The position numbers were made by a program, and so were the translations under genes. From positions 434,001 to 498,000 of the forward strand of contig NZ_LR594660.1 in NCBI RefSeq assembly GCF_901827155.1: a DNA stretch of 64,000 bases, written 5' to 3'. Origin of the DNA: Variovorax sp. PBL-H6 (GTDB lineage Bacteria > Pseudomonadota > Gammaproteobacteria > Burkholderiales > Burkholderiaceae_C). The notes below the pieces were generated by a model, which saw only the letters and a program-made list of their open reading frames with translations, had not been told where the DNA came from and did not search any database. The first letter of the stretch is position 1, and each line of letters begins with the position of its first letter. Below, in pieces: positions 1 to 7,546 of the stretch.

Positions 1-89
1 AGCTTGTCTCGACGCGCGAAGAGGCCGACCTGGTCCTGGACGAGCGCAAGCTCAATGAGCTCGACGAGGTCGTGGCGGACTGGCTGTAA
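1..89 (+). CDS. 3' end of an unidentified protein (partial)
   Basis: The frame that begins at base 3 stays open to a TAA at 87-89 and encodes 28 visible residues ending in VVADWL. The peptide is acidic and helix-like (many Glu, Asp and Leu). The start lies outside the window, so no function can be given. The next gene begins four bases after this stop, which suggests one transcript. Confidence 0.5.
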   Translation, partial: LVSTREEADLVLDERKLNELDEVVADWL

Positions 90-93
90 ACAA

Positions 94-423
94 ATGAGGG
101 CGGCGTGGAAGCATGCCGCCCTCGAGCAAGAGAGAACTACCGTGCTAATCGAAGAAGTTTGGGAGCAGCTGCGGCGCTACGGCGAGGAGATGGACCTGAC
201 AGGCGCCTTGACCCTGCAGCAGCTCATCGACTCCCACCGGTCCTTACGCGCGGCCGCATCGCAGTCGAACGACGAGCGTCGCCAAGTGATTGGCGATGCG
301 CGCAACCGTGCCATCGAAGCGGCCAAGCAGGAGGTCCTCCATGGCGAATACGTGAGCATGCAGCGGCTCAGCACCATGACGGTTGGCGAAATCGGTCGCC
401 TTGTGCACGACTATCCAAGGTGA
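94..423 (+). CDS. Hypothetical protein, 109 aa
   Basis: This is a cytoplasmic-looking, mostly helical protein with no membrane segment or signal peptide. I do not recognise the family. The middle part (roughly residues 45-85) is rich in Ala, Arg and Glu and could form a coiled coil. The start is uncertain: ATG at 94 lies just after the upstream stop, while a GTG at 142 (VLIEEVWEQL) would give a 93-residue protein. It is followed by a promoter and a gene-poor stretch, so it probably ends its transcript. Confidence 0.5.
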   Translation: MRAAWKHAALEQERTTVLIEEVWEQLRRYGEEMDLTGALTLQQLIDSHRSLRAAASQSNDERRQVIGDARNRAIEAAKQEVLHGEYVSMQRLSTMTVGEIGRLVHDYPR

Positions 424-469
424 GCCTTAAACTATTTCAAGCAACAGGCTCAAAAGTATAAAAACTTCA

Positions 470-478
470 TGCTATAAT
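470..478 (+). promoter_or_regulatory. Extended -10 promoter
   Basis: TGC followed by a perfect TATAAT at 473-478 forms an extended -10 element. No good -35 hexamer is seen at 16-18 bp. Nothing coding follows closely, so the product may be a non-coding transcript ending at the terminator near 669. Confidence 0.45.
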
Positions 479-639
479 GTTTGTGTGACTGCTATCTGAT
501 GGCCTTCCTTCTAAATTCTTTTGGTTGAAACTTAGGCCCCGGAATTCCAGTCGTATCTTCGACAGCCATGTGGCCGCCTTCCTTCTAACTCACACTTCGA
601 AATTTAGGCGCTGCGATTTCTGTCACCCTACTACCGAAG

Positions 640-669
640 GCCTGCTGCAGCGATGCGAGCAGGCTTTTT
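640..669 (+). terminator. Rho-independent terminator
   Basis: The stem GCCTGCT (640-646) pairs with AGCAGGC (658-664) across an 11-nt loop and is followed by TTTTT. It could end a short transcript from the promoter at 473. Confidence 0.7.
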
Positions 670-1008
670 CGTGTCAGCCGCAGCTGTCGTTCTGCGAACT
701 CCCGTGCCGCGGTCGACTCCGGGATGATTGGTACGTCGCCGACCCGTTCGGCTCCGTCACTCCGTCAAACGGTTTGCCAATGGACCATGGCTCTGGGCTC
801 GCCGTTCACGGGAACGTGTTCGGGACGAACGGATTGGACTTTTAGGCCTGGCGCGAGGCGCTTCGCCCGATGCAGGGTGAGCGCGCGGCCCCCGCGGCCA
901 AGGCCGGCCTATTCAAGCTTTGACGGCACGGTCGAGCTCCCGGGCCTGCGACCGTTTCCTATACCGGGTACAGGCCTCCCTTAAACTCCGGACCAATACC
1001 TTCGACCA

Positions 1009-1290
1009 ATGAAATTCGGCACTACTCCAATCCCCGAGCAGCTCTTCGACCTCGCTCGAGAGCGCCTCCTCGGGAACGCGACATCTACACCAGATGAAGT
1101 GCGACAGCACCTGCTGAAGCACGGCGGCCTATGGCTCCAACGGACGAACCCCCTCCCCGCCAACCATGCCATCATCGCCAGTCGAGTGTTTGACGCAGTT
1201 CGCCGGGAATTGGTAGCCAAAGGCGAAATCAAGCAGTTCAAGCGCGGCTTGTGGGCAACTACCAAGTTCATGGACGCCGCCGAGTCATAG
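1009..1290 (+). CDS. Hypothetical small protein, 93 aa (possible winged-helix fold)
   Basis: The protein has an N-terminal helix (EQLFDLARERLLG), a DEVRQHLLKHGG segment, then IASRVFDAVRRELVAKGEIKQFKRGLWAT. The helix followed by a basic hairpin resembles a winged-helix DNA-binding arrangement, but I do not recognise the family. The gene is monocistronic: gene-poor DNA lies before it and a strong terminator right after. The ATG at 1009 is the first in frame after a run of non-coding sequence; the ribosome site is weak. Confidence 0.6.
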   Translation: MKFGTTPIPEQLFDLARERLLGNATSTPDEVRQHLLKHGGLWLQRTNPLPANHAIIASRVFDAVRRELVAKGEIKQFKRGLWATTKFMDAAES

Positions 1291-1306
1291 AGAACTCCTT
1301 TTTCGC

Positions 1307-1349
1307 ACGCCCTTCGCGGACCTCTTGGTCTTCGAAGGGCGTTTCGCTT
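1307..1349 (+). terminator. Rho-independent terminator
   Basis: A 10-bp stem (ACGCCCTTCG at 1307-1316 with CGAAGGGCGT at 1333-1342) is followed by TTCGCTT. It ends the 1009-1290 gene. Confidence 0.7.
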
Positions 1350-1355
1350 CTCGCG

Positions 1356-1409
1356 GGCCTAAACCAGTCTAATATAATGCTGGTGGCCTAAAACAATCTT
1401 TGCTAAAAT
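1356..1409 (+). promoter_or_regulatory. Tandem promoter-like element, GGCCTAAA repeated
   Basis: GGCCTAAA occurs at 1356-1363 and again at 1385-1392. Each copy is followed 10-11 bp later by a -10-like hexamer (TATAAT at 1373-1378, TAAAAT at 1404-1409). The two units are alignable along their length, which suggests a duplicated promoter/operator module for the gene at 1460. Confidence 0.45.
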
Positions 1410-1459
1410 CCGCGCCCCAAATTACTTAAAATAAGCGCCAATTCCGCGCCGACCGCCCA

Positions 1460-2524
1460 ATGAACGACAAAGAGCTTATCAGGAGCCTCAACGCAATCGC
1501 CCAAGGTGCGTCGGCCCTTCGAGGGCCTGTCGGGCGAGAGATTTTCCGGCTCTTGGCTCGCAACGAGAGCACCCGGATGATGACGCTGGGCGCAGAGGCG
1601 GCCCGGCCGGGCAACGACGGTGCGCTCGAAGAGCTCGACGGGATGCTGAGCTCGTCGATGTTCCAGCCGCTTCGTGGAGGCGGGAACAACTACTCCAGCG
1701 GCTACGCGCTGGCCGCCCTGGCCACGGTCTTTGCGCGCCCGCGGGGCGTCACGCTCAATCGCTTGAGCGACCCGCGAGCCGTCGCAGCGGACCTGTCGAA
1801 GGCGTCGGGCATCTCGCCTGAGCGGCTTGACGTCTTGCCGGGGCACCTGAATGCCGCCAAAGCGTTTGGCTTGTCGCCCACCCTCGCCTTCCAGATTTGC
1901 GCGCAGCTGAAGGACGGCCACGTGCAGGAAGCGGAGCCCAATTGCTGGCGCGAAATCGACGAGACGCCTTTTTACGACGAGACGATGCTGCTGGTGCGAG
2001 TCAAGGACGGCACGCCTGAAGACCTGGAGAAGCTGCAGGCAAGTCCCCTCAGCTTCGCTGCGGAGTACTCTGACGGTGTGGCCAGCCGGCCGCCGTTGTC
2101 TGTTACCCACTCGTGCCTGATGGTTGGCAGCCCCTGGCCCGTGTTGCGCAGCGTCTATCACATCAAGCAGGCGCACACCCTCTCGGTCGCGATGAAGCGC
2201 GTGGCGGACGCGACGTACACCGACGAGTCCGAGCTGAGCGCCTACGTCGCGGTGCTAACCGACCGGGCTTCTGGCAAGACCTCTACTCGAGCTGCCATCC
2301 ACCACCCTTCGCGTGGACTGGTTGCTGGCATCTCTGAGCAGGATATCGACGAGCCCGAGCAGTATGTACTCGTTGCCAACAAGCTTCTGGGGCGCACAGC
2401 GGTCCGGCTCTGCGGTGATGCCTTCGCTGCCGACACCATCGATACCGACGGCCCGTACTCGTTCCTGGTGCCCGGCCAAGGCTGGCAGCGCGCGGCCATC
2501 ACCAACACTGGGCGGGCCGTCTAG
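1460..2524 (+). CDS. Hypothetical protein, 354 aa
   Basis: A long soluble protein with no signal peptide or membrane span, which I cannot assign to a family. The N-terminal 30 residues are helical. The segment around 65-85 is Gly/Ser rich (MLSSSMFQPLRGGGNNYSSGY). The rest mixes helices with strands. ATG at 1460 lies about 50 bp after a tandem promoter. The next gene follows 32 bp after the stop on the same strand, so the two are probably co-transcribed. Composition matches the neighbours and gives no sign of recent transfer. Confidence 0.65.
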   Translation: MNDKELIRSLNAIAQGASALRGPVGREIFRLLARNESTRMMTLGAEAARPGNDGALEELDGMLSSSMFQPLRGGGNNYSSGYALAALATVFARPRGVTLNRLSDPRAVAADLSKASGISPERLDVLPGHLNAAKAFGLSPTLAFQICAQLKDGHVQEAEPNCWREIDETPFYDETMLLVRVKDGTPEDLEKLQASPLSFAAEYSDGVASRPPLSVTHSCLMVGSPWPVLRSVYHIKQAHTLSVAMKRVADATYTDESELSAYVAVLTDRASGKTSTRAAIHHPSRGLVAGISEQDIDEPEQYVLVANKLLGRTAVRLCGDAFAADTIDTDGPYSFLVPGQGWQRAAITNTGRAV

Positions 2525-2556
2525 CGCCGAAACCCGGTGCAGCAGGCTCCCCGGCG

Positions 2557-3072
2557 ATGACACACTTGCAACGTTCGCACCAACAGGAGTCCGCCCTGCC
2601 CCCTCCGCTCGAGATTGCCGCCACGATGCGTCGACTTCTCGTCCAGACGCTCGATATGACGCTGAAGCATCAGCGCACCGATGGCGTCTGCGCGCTCGGG
2701 AGCATTTTGCTGCTGGACGCCTTTCACAAGTTCACACCGCACCGCAGTGTCATCCGCGGCGGTGGTGGCGACAACGATGGCGTTCGAGACGTCTCCGGCA
2801 ACTGGCGAGGACACTACTGGGTCGAGCTGGAAATCGCCGGCGAGCCGACCGTGGCGGACATCACAGCTGACCAGTTCGGCTGGCCAGAAATCATCATCGA
2901 GCCTCTCACGTCGCTGCGGGACCGATACCGGGCTGGCGACCAGGCCGAACTGAACCGGCATATCGAATCGGTCCGAGCGTGGCTTGCAGCGGACGAAGGC
3001 GACGAGCAGGCCCTGCGGAGCGGTTCTCCTGACCTCGGAGCGGCAGCGCGGCTGCGAAACTCGCGAATATAA
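2557..3072 (+). CDS. Putative papain/transglutaminase-like fold protein, 171 aa
   Basis: The order of motifs fits a cysteine-protease/transglutaminase-like fold: Cys45 in GVCALGS starting a helix, His86 in RGHYWVEL, and Asp101 in VADITADQFG. A C-H-D arrangement with a trailing 'TADQFG' is seen in small hypothetical proteins of this superfamily on plasmids and phages. Substrate is unknown; it could be a peptidase, amidase or acyltransferase. There is no signal peptide, so it acts in the cytoplasm. It follows the 1460-2524 gene by 32 bp. ATG at 2626 is an alternative start that keeps all three residues. Confidence 0.55.
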   Translation: MTHLQRSHQQESALPPPLEIAATMRRLLVQTLDMTLKHQRTDGVCALGSILLLDAFHKFTPHRSVIRGGGGDNDGVRDVSGNWRGHYWVELEIAGEPTVADITADQFGWPEIIIEPLTSLRDRYRAGDQAELNRHIESVRAWLAADEGDEQALRSGSPDLGAAARLRNSRI

Positions 3073-3200
3073 GTCAAGCCCCTGTCCGCGGTCGTGAGAC
3101 TTGCGCAACGCACCCGGAATTGAGCTTCGCTTTATATCGCTCCTTCCGTACCATTCCCCGAATCGCGCCAGCGAGCGGGCGCAGCAAGACGGAGTCGAGG

Positions 3201-3983
3201 ATGAGCAAAGGCATTGAGCGTTTCGAACGATTTTGGCGAGAGCTGGACATGTCACCAAAGTCCTTGTATGTCCACCCCAAGGACGAGCCCCATCTCGAGC
3301 CTACAAAGCATCCGCAGTTCCAGCTCCAGGTCCTGCCGATTCCCGTGCTGGGGAACCTGCGGACGGCGGAGGCCGTCATCCTGACGCTTAACGCAGGCTA
3401 TGGCGACAACGATGAAGCTTGGCGCAAGGCTTGGCCGAAAGAACACGAGGCGATGACTGCAGCACAGAGCGCCAATATCCAGCAGCAGCACACGCCAGGC
3501 GGCTATCCGTTTTACGACTTCAATCCGGCCTTTCGCACGCACCCTGGGGTCGCCTATTGGAAGGGTGGCGCAGAGCTGGCAGTAAAGCAGCGGCAGATGG
3601 CCAAGCTTCGTGGTGTGGCCACTGAGCTCGGGCAAAACTGGAAGGTACCACTGGAGGAGGTGCACCGAGTACTTGCTCACAAGGTCGCCGTGCTCGAGTG
3701 GTGCCCCTACCGGTCGAAGGATTTCACCGCGACGCCAAGCCTGAAGAGGTTGCCAAGCGTGCAGGAGGCGCTGGAGCTCGCCCGCAATCTGGTGCTCGAA
3801 AACGAGAAGCTGGTCATCGTGACCCGGCACATCGACGCCTGGGGTTACCAGGGCTCGGCCGATAGCGGAGAGAACCTCGTGGTGTACGACAAGGCCCAGG
3901 GGACCTCTGCTTCGTTGACCATGAACAGCGCCGGCGGAAGAGCGCTTCTCCAGAGACTGTTGCGGGCGGGCCCCAAGCTCTAG
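3201..3983 (+). CDS. Uracil-DNA-glycosylase-like hypothetical protein, paralogue 1 (260 aa)
   Basis: I chose ATG 3201 (MSKGIERF) because a purine-rich GGAGTCGAGG lies just before it; the frame is open farther upstream. A hydrophobic strand AVILTLNAGYG (about residues 58-68) is followed much later by VAVLEWCPYRSKDF and VIVTRHIDAWG. This spacing resembles the 'LNPG' loop and later strands of uracil-DNA-glycosylase-like proteins, but catalytic residues cannot be assigned. The protein at 9069-9674 shares the same motif order (LLSNPSY; LQLCPWASENF; VLVRSVAAWF), so the two are diverged paralogues. No role in DNA repair or defence is proven. Confidence 0.5.
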   Translation: MSKGIERFERFWRELDMSPKSLYVHPKDEPHLEPTKHPQFQLQVLPIPVLGNLRTAEAVILTLNAGYGDNDEAWRKAWPKEHEAMTAAQSANIQQQHTPGGYPFYDFNPAFRTHPGVAYWKGGAELAVKQRQMAKLRGVATELGQNWKVPLEEVHRVLAHKVAVLEWCPYRSKDFTATPSLKRLPSVQEALELARNLVLENEKLVIVTRHIDAWGYQGSADSGENLVVYDKAQGTSASLTMNSAGGRALLQRLLRAGPKL

Positions 3984-4109
3984 CTTGCCTCGCGTCGCAC
4001 GAAGCGTGAAGTTTGTCCGCGAAGGGTGGTGAGGAACCGACGTTTCGGGAACAGCTCCCTCGCTTTGCCTCCGTTTTGCCGGTACAACCGCGGGCGAGGA
4101 GAAGAACGA

Positions 4110-4607
4110 ATGAAAACTATCGCAGCGCTGGCGCTGCTCCTGTGCGGAGCCGTGCATGGCCAAACCGTCTATCGATGCGGCAACACCTTTAGCCAGGTGC
4201 CCTGCGGCGAGGGACAAACGTCGGTCTACTCGAAGGCCAATGGCGTGAACTCGAACAGCGGCTACGCAGACATCCTGGCCAACCTGGATGAGACCAAGCG
4301 CAAGCTTGCCACCAAGATTCCTGACACCAATCCGCCCACGCCGGAGCTGCTGGCTGCCAACAAGGCGAAGTGCAGCGCGGCCGCGCGCGACATGCTCAAG
4401 GACCCAGACAGCGCCCGCATGACGGAGACGCAGCGGTTTGGCCCCGCCTACGACTATCACGCCGGCAAGACCCATCCAGGCGTTTCGTATGGGCTCGAAA
4501 TCAACGCCAAGAACAGCTACGGCGGATACACCGGCAAGAAGCAGTGGTCGTGCGTATTCAGCCCCGACGAGGCGCAGCTGGTGCGTGTGTACCAGGTCAC
4601 CTCCTGA
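4110..4607 (+). CDS. Secreted DUF4124-like protein, 165 aa
   Basis: ATG 4110 follows a good ribosome site (GAGGAGAAG). Residues 1-19 form a signal peptide ending near VHGQ. The next segment, TVYRCGNTFSQVPCGEG, matches the DUF4124 pattern (a short Cys-containing beta unit common in secreted beta-proteobacterial proteins). The C-terminal half (from about residue 85) has further cysteines (KCSAAARDMLKDPDSAR, QWSCVFSPDE) and resembles small periplasmic proteins of unknown role. It is expected in the periplasm. Flanking genes on the same strand are 126 bp upstream and 83 bp downstream. Confidence 0.65.
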   Translation: MKTIAALALLLCGAVHGQTVYRCGNTFSQVPCGEGQTSVYSKANGVNSNSGYADILANLDETKRKLATKIPDTNPPTPELLAANKAKCSAAARDMLKDPDSARMTETQRFGPAYDYHAGKTHPGVSYGLEINAKNSYGGYTGKKQWSCVFSPDEAQLVRVYQVTS

Positions 4608-4690
4608 GCCCGCCCCTTCCCTTAGTTCGAGCCCCTGCCGCCGGGTGCAGCCCTGCGCAGGCAAACCCCTTGTGAAAGACCGACCTGCAC

Positions 4691-5668
4691 ATGAATTGCA
4701 CTGACTGCGGAACCCTCAACCCGGGCTACGCGAACTTTTGCGCTGGCTGCGGAAAACCCGTTCCGGCAACCACACGTGGCCCGCAAGAGCGTTCCCTGGA
4801 TTTTGGCAAAGCCGCCGAGGCGCCTGCGGCGCCGAGCGCGCAGGCCCGCGACAACGACGCGGAGTTGTACGGCCTGGCCATTGGCCACAAGAATCGGGAC
4901 TACTACCTGCGCCGTTTCGAGGCCTTCGACCGTGCGGGCACAACCTCGGTCGGTTGGCACTGGCCGGCCTTCTTCTGTACGTTCTGGTGGCTGCTGTACC
5001 GCAAGATGTGGGGCAAGGCGGCACTCTACTTCTTCCTGCCGTACCTCTTGGCCATTGCGCTCGGCGGGCTTGCCGCGGTTTCGCCGACTGCGGGAGGCCT
5101 GGGCTACGTCGTGTACCTCCTTGGAATCTTCATCGTGCCGCCGCTCATCTCAAATGGTGGCTACTACCGACACTGCCAGCGCCTCGTCGCGAAGGCACGG
5201 GCCACGAGCAGCAATCCGCAGGCCCAGGTCGTGCTGGTCGCAAGCAAGGGTGGCACGAGCAACATCGCGCTCATCCTCGCCGTGGTGATGGGCGTGGTGG
5301 CCGGTATTGGCATCCTGGCCGCGATTGCCTTGCCGGCATACCAGGACTACACGACGCGCGCCAAGGCGACGAGTGCCTTGATGTACGGCAAAACGGTAGC
5401 GGCAGAGGTCGGGTCCTTCTACGAAGCACAGGGGCGGCTGCCAGGCAGCCTGGCCGAGGTGCTCTCCGACACGCGCCCGCCATATGGGCTTAAGGACGTG
5501 CAGCTGAACACGTCCAACGGTGTCCTGCAGTTCGTCCTTGCGTCAGGCCCCGCGAATGGGCGCACCTTCCAGCTCATCCCGTCGGCGGACGCCGCTGGCC
5601 GGGTGACCTGGGTCTGCAAGCCTGTGGACATGAGGCCGAGCTTGCTACCCAGTGAGTGTCGCCGCTGA
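4691..5668 (+). CDS. Zinc-ribbon / DUF2628 / pilin-like fusion membrane protein, 325 aa
   Basis: Three modules are visible. First, a zinc ribbon at the N-terminus (Cys3, Cys6, Cys17, Cys20). Second, a DUF2628-like membrane unit, about 70-185, with YYLRRFEAFD, GWHWPAFFCTFWWLLYRKMW and two or three hydrophobic spans. Third, a type IV pilin-like C-terminus starting with the hydrophobic helix GIGILAAIALPAYQDY (about 210-225), followed by a small beta domain and two late cysteines (VTWVCKP, SEC). There is no prepilin peptidase site before the pilin helix, so the helix would act as a membrane anchor. The role is unknown; the inner membrane is the likely location. Confidence 0.6.
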   Translation: MNCTDCGTLNPGYANFCAGCGKPVPATTRGPQERSLDFGKAAEAPAAPSAQARDNDAELYGLAIGHKNRDYYLRRFEAFDRAGTTSVGWHWPAFFCTFWWLLYRKMWGKAALYFFLPYLLAIALGGLAAVSPTAGGLGYVVYLLGIFIVPPLISNGGYYRHCQRLVAKARATSSNPQAQVVLVASKGGTSNIALILAVVMGVVAGIGILAAIALPAYQDYTTRAKATSALMYGKTVAAEVGSFYEAQGRLPGSLAEVLSDTRPPYGLKDVQLNTSNGVLQFVLASGPANGRTFQLIPSADAAGRVTWVCKPVDMRPSLLPSECRR

Positions 5669-5698
5669 CCCCGCAGGTCGGGAGAGCGCCGCAGGTGT

Positions 5699-6286
5699 TC
5701 AGGTTGCCGGAACTGCGCAAGCGGTGGCGTCTGGCCTGACTTCGACCAGGTCCTCGAAGCGTAGCGACTTGGGCGCTGATTCGGCGATGTTCAAATCGGG
5801 AAACGCGAAGGAGTAGTCAACTTCGCCCTGCTGCCATTTGCCGTCCCTGAAGGCGTACTTCAGCACCCAATGTTGGTCGACGTTGCTGCTCAGCTTGTTT
5901 GGAACTGTCAGGGCTTTGACGGCCTGCTCGGAGTTGTCAATGTCCGTCGCCTCAAAGTATCTGACATCCATGTATGCCACGTACGGGGATACTAAGGAGT
6001 CGGTCCTTTTCACGTCGAAGCTTAGCGATTTCGGGATGAACTTGTTGCGAACCCACTTCCCCGTTGGCGCTTGCCAAACACGTTCTGCTGAACCTCCCAG
6101 CACTGCCTGGCACGGTCGCAGAATTTCTTGAAACAGGCCCAGCGGGTCCGAAAGCGGACGCGACGCCACGGGCGCGATGGGCGGCGCTTCCGCTTTCCGG
6201 TCACATCCGGCGAGCACTACCGCAAGGCCGAGGGTCGACAGGCTGGCTAAGACCCCGAGGCGCGTAAGGAGCTGACTTGTGTGCAT
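5699..6286 (-). CDS. Putative lipoprotein, 195 aa
   Basis: The N-terminus carries a signal sequence with a clear lipobox (VVLAGC, Cys at about 28), so the mature protein should be lipidated and anchored in the inner or outer membrane. The rest is soluble with no recognised domain. The stop lies 30 bp from the convergent 4691-5668 gene. It is divergent to nothing; upstream on the same strand is a small gene ending in a terminator, so it likely has its own promoter. Confidence 0.65.
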   Translation of the reverse strand: MHTSQLLTRLGVLASLSTLGLAVVLAGCDRKAEAPPIAPVASRPLSDPLGLFQEILRPCQAVLGGSAERVWQAPTGKWVRNKFIPKSLSFDVKRTDSLVSPYVAYMDVRYFEATDIDNSEQAVKALTVPNKLSSNVDQHWVLKYAFRDGKWQQGEVDYSFAFPDLNIAESAPKSLRFEDLVEVRPDATACAVPAT

Positions 6287-6317
6287 AGGAGCTGATAACG
6301 AAAGCGATGGACGAAAG

Positions 6318-6345
6318 AAGGGCCGGAAAAGTCTCCGGCCCTTTT
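6318..6345 (-). terminator. Bidirectional rho-independent terminator
   Basis: AAGGGCCGGA pairs with TCCGGCCCTT and T-rich runs lie on both sides. It sits between the stop of the 6363-6599 gene and the start of the lipoprotein gene, so its main job is to end the former. Confidence 0.7.
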
Positions 6346-6362
6346 GAATAGTGGTTGTGCAA

Positions 6363-6599
6363 TCAGCTCCGCAGGTACGCGACGTCCTTGCGCTGATGGA
6401 GCTTGCGTGCCTCTTCCACAGTCAGGCCCACAAACTCCGCTTCGGTGAAGGTGAGCTCGTCGGGGTAGAACTGGAAAAGGGAAACTTCCTCGCCAGTCGA
6501 CAGCTTCGCCGAAACCTTCGGCATGGGGTCGAACATGCCCTCGGGCATCGCACGAGGCATGGCGCTGATGGAGGCGGAAAGGATGGTTGAAGTGGTCAC
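6363..6599 (-). CDS. Hypothetical small protein, 78 aa
   Basis: A short soluble protein starting MTTSTILSAS. It has a methionine/proline-rich section (SAMPRAMPEGMFDPMPKVSAKL) and an acidic C-terminal half (ELTFTEAEFVGLTVEEARKLHQRKD). I do not recognise it. A terminator sits directly after the stop. It reads away from the 6820-7374 gene, so the 220-bp gap between them should hold two promoters. Confidence 0.55.
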   Translation of the reverse strand: MTTSTILSASISAMPRAMPEGMFDPMPKVSAKLSTGEEVSLFQFYPDELTFTEAEFVGLTVEEARKLHQRKDVAYLRS

Positions 6600-6819
6600 A
6601 AATGGCCTTTCGTTGTTGGGTGCAATTCGTGTAGCCAGGCCCCAGGCTCCCCGACCGTCTGCTGCTATCCCAGCCTGATTGTCGCAAACAATCGGCCGAT
6701 GCCCGGGACGTACGACAGCGGCGAGCGCTGGCGGACGGCTGCCACTAAGGTGCTTCGGTGCGACGCTTGCCCTCTGGCTCGTTCACTGCCACAGTTCGGT
6801 CCATTGCGACGGAGGGACT

Positions 6820-7374
6820 ATGGCGGAACCTTGGCTACCGAAGGAAGAGTACATCGCCCTGCGCAAGGAAGTCGAAGGGTGCATGGCCGAACTCGCGCTT
6901 ACGGAGAGGGCCTGCGTCCTGGGCGTCGTAGCCATCTTTGCGTGGCTTGCAAGCGCAGAGTACCGGTTCGGCTTTGGAGCGCTGGTTTGGATAACGCCCT
7001 TCCTTGTCGTAGCCTACGGCATCTGGAAGTCGCACGCCATCTACTCCCATCTCAAGCTGCTTGGCGGCTATCTTCGTCTCCTCGAACTGGAGGCCTATCC
7101 CATGGATAGCGCGAAGATTGCCGAGGCGCCAGCCAAGCCAACAGCCAAGCCGTCAGCCGAGGAGCTTCAGCATGGACGATGGGAGTCCTATTTCGAGCGA
7201 CTAGGCAAAGGCAGGCGCACTCGCGTCACCTTCATCGCTTGGGGCGTGTTCGCTCTCGCTACGATTCTTGCGAGCGGGCTCGGCCTCTGGCGCGACTGGG
7301 GTCGTTGCTCGGGCGTCATGCTCATTGAATGCCCCACGCCGAGACCGCCCGCCCAGCCGGCACCGCCCCGCTGA
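6820..7374 (+). CDS. Hypothetical membrane protein, 184 aa
   Basis: ATG 6820 is preceded by a strong ribosome site (GGAGGG at 6811-6816). Two close hydrophobic spans lie near residues 27-65 (VLGVVAIFAWLASAEYRFGFGALVWITPFLVVAYGI region), followed by an amphipathic part, a lysine/proline linker and a third span near the C-terminus (FIAWGVFALATILASGLGLW). The tail is proline rich. The hydropathy pattern is all that supports an inner-membrane location. It is monocistronic and ends in a strong terminator. Confidence 0.6.
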   Translation: MAEPWLPKEEYIALRKEVEGCMAELALTERACVLGVVAIFAWLASAEYRFGFGALVWITPFLVVAYGIWKSHAIYSHLKLLGGYLRLLELEAYPMDSAKIAEAPAKPTAKPSAEELQHGRWESYFERLGKGRRTRVTFIAWGVFALATILASGLGLWRDWGRCSGVMLIECPTPRPPAQPAPPR

Positions 7375-7417
7375 AATCGCAGGGGCGGTTCCCTCCCGTG
7401 CCCGCCCTGCTGATTTC

Positions 7418-7446
7418 GCCAGACCTTCGGGTCTGGCGTTTTTCTT
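7418..7446 (+). terminator. Rho-independent terminator
   Basis: GCCAGACC (7418-7425) pairs with GGTCTGGC (7430-7437) around a TTCG tetraloop, followed by GTTTTTCTTTT. It ends the 6820-7374 gene. Confidence 0.8.
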
Positions 7447-7546
7447 TTACTCGGCCCTGGGAAACTTGCCCGGCGCTCGGCTTAGGCCTGCGAGAGGAAG
7501 GCCCCTGAGGTTGAACTCAGAGGCCTTGAAAAATCAAACGTTCACG

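Larger units (their letters stand above)
424..1008. other. Gene-poor stretch with promoter, duplicated short motif and terminator
   Basis: No convincing gene is visible; frames that stay open lack a ribosome site and have low-complexity composition. The stretch holds an extended -10 promoter (473-478), two partial copies of a short motif (GCCTTCCTTCTAA followed by a TTAGGC-like end, near 501-540 and 572-610) and a terminator (640-669). The promoter with the terminator some 165 bases downstream could define a small RNA of about 180-190 nt. That is inference. Confidence 0.4.

Noticed and set aside
525..845. 106-aa plus-strand frame as a gene
   Set aside because: It runs through the terminator at 640-669, has no ribosome site and an irregular composition.
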